NCBI RefSeq assembly: GCF_030269545.1
Contig: NZ_BSTN01000008.1
Location: forward strand, 1 to 64,000
DNA from: Actinomadura sp. NBRC 104425
GTDB taxonomy: Bacteria > Actinomycetota > Actinomycetes > Streptosporangiales > Streptosporangiaceae
Length of the DNA stretch: 64,000 nucleotides
Direction: 5' to 3'
Positions 63,522-64,000 of the stretch are shown here, in pieces; the first letter of the stretch is position 1; each line of letters starts with the position of its first letter. The position numbers and the translations under genes were made by a program. The notes under the pieces were generated by a model that did not search any database, was not told the origin of the DNA, and worked only from the letters and a program-made list of their open reading frames with translations.

Positions 63522-64000
63522 GCGACGAGGAACGCACCGGGCCGGCCGCCGGAGGCGAGCCGGCGTTCTCCCCGGCCGGGCTGACCGCCCGCGACATCCA
63601 TCTCTCCTTCGGCCGCACCAAGGTGCTGCGCGGGGTGGACCTCGACGTGCCCCCGGGCGGAACGGCCTGCCTGATCGGCCCGTCCGGGTCCGGCAAGTCG
63701 ACGTTCCTGCGGACCATCAACCGGCTGCTCGAACCCGACCGCGGCGACATCCTGCTGGACGGGGTGAGCGTGCTCGACGGCGACCCCGACGCGCTGCGGC
63801 GGCAGATCGGCATGGTGTTCCAGCAGTTCAACCTGTTCCCGCACATGAGCGTGCTGCGGAACCTGACGCTGCCGCTGCGCCGGATCAGGAAGCTGTCCGC
63901 CGACGAGGCCGAGGAGACCGCCCGCCGCCAGCTCGAACTGGTCGGGCTGGCCGACAAGGCCGGCGCGCGCCCGGGCAGCCTGTCGGGCGGGCAGCAGCAG
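63518..64000 (+). CDS. Polar-amino-acid ABC ATP-binding protein (cut by window end)
   Basis: The first 161 residues of a GlnQ/HisP-type ATPase. After a 20-residue extension come ARDIHLSFGRTKVLRGVDLDV, Walker A GPSGSGKST (about 55), the Q-loop VFQQFNLFPHMSV and the start of the signature LSGGQQQ, where the window stops. Walker B and the H-loop are outside. ATG overlaps the permease stop by 4 bases, completing a receptor-permease-ATPase importer. Confidence 0.95.
   Translation, partial: MSDEERTGPAAGGEPAFSPAGLTARDIHLSFGRTKVLRGVDLDVPPGGTACLIGPSGSGKSTFLRTINRLLEPDRGDILLDGVSVLDGDPDALRRQIGMVFQQFNLFPHMSVLRNLTLPLRRIRKLSADEAEETARRQLELVGLADKAGARPGSLSGGQQQ

Overview
The window is about 73-74% G+C. It has frequent GTG/TTG starts, many 4-base ATGA/GTGA gene overlaps and actinobacterial hallmark genes: a DUF151-MerR-FHA(GarA) block, DUF881/small-basic-protein genes, and a nucleotidyltransferase-phosphomannomutase fusion. 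The gene order matches the mycobacterial pgsA2-Rv1823-sbp-Rv1825-garA-Rv1828-Rv1829-Rv1830-gcvP neighbourhood. A zinc ribbon in front of the FHA domain and the general style point to Streptosporangiales, for example an Actinomadura-like genus; that placement is inference.

Layout. 1-4.4 kb is an insertion-sequence graveyard: degraded IS5-family pieces, one carrying a foreign RecB-type nuclease fragment, and a decayed IS481 element inserted exactly between two IS5-type tips. 4.4-9.7 kb holds a nucleobase permease, a frameshifted phosphoesterase, and a P450/reductase pair with an IclR regulator. 9.8-19.6 kb holds a lipoprotein, a TetR-controlled ABC exporter, an SLC13/ArsB-type permease with a repeat-containing upstream ORF, a TrkH/TrkA potassium system, YnfA, a PadR regulator and a small conserved protein. 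19.6-31.7 kb holds a PAP2 phosphatase and then a tightly overlapped ten-gene carbohydrate operon with a GntR/HutC regulator: cupin isomerase, ribose-type ABC importer, FGGY kinase, 2-hydroxyacid dehydrogenase, KDPG-type aldolase, shikimate-dehydrogenase-like protein, phosphotriesterase-like lactonase and HAD phosphatase.

31.8-49.1 kb is largely conserved core: a TPR protein, gcvP under a tandem glycine riboswitch, a membrane protein with a kinase-like domain, the MerR/DUF151/MerR/GarA block, the DUF881-Sbp-DUF881 trio, a LysE exporter, the nucleotidyltransferase fusion and a CDP-alcohol phosphatidyltransferase. gcvH and gcvT are absent from this locus. 49.4-55.2 kb holds thiC behind a TPP riboswitch, a truncated SDR, a divergent pyrophosphatase, a second orphan PDR-type reductase and a KhtTU-like K+/H+ antiporter. 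55.5-64 kb holds a DUF1772 protein, a NitT/TauT-type ABC importer, a threonine-synthase-like enzyme, an M20 amidohydrolase and a polar-amino-acid ABC importer cut by the window end.

The most promising unexplained signals are the rare-carbohydrate operon, which has a divergent AroE-like enzyme, no dehydratase, and a repeated operator-like motif at both the operon and regulator promoters; a recurrent set of 12-bp tandem repeats sitting at gene boundaries; and a TrkH gene whose only well-placed start codon is AUC. No CRISPR array, tRNA, rRNA or recognisable phage-defence system was found.
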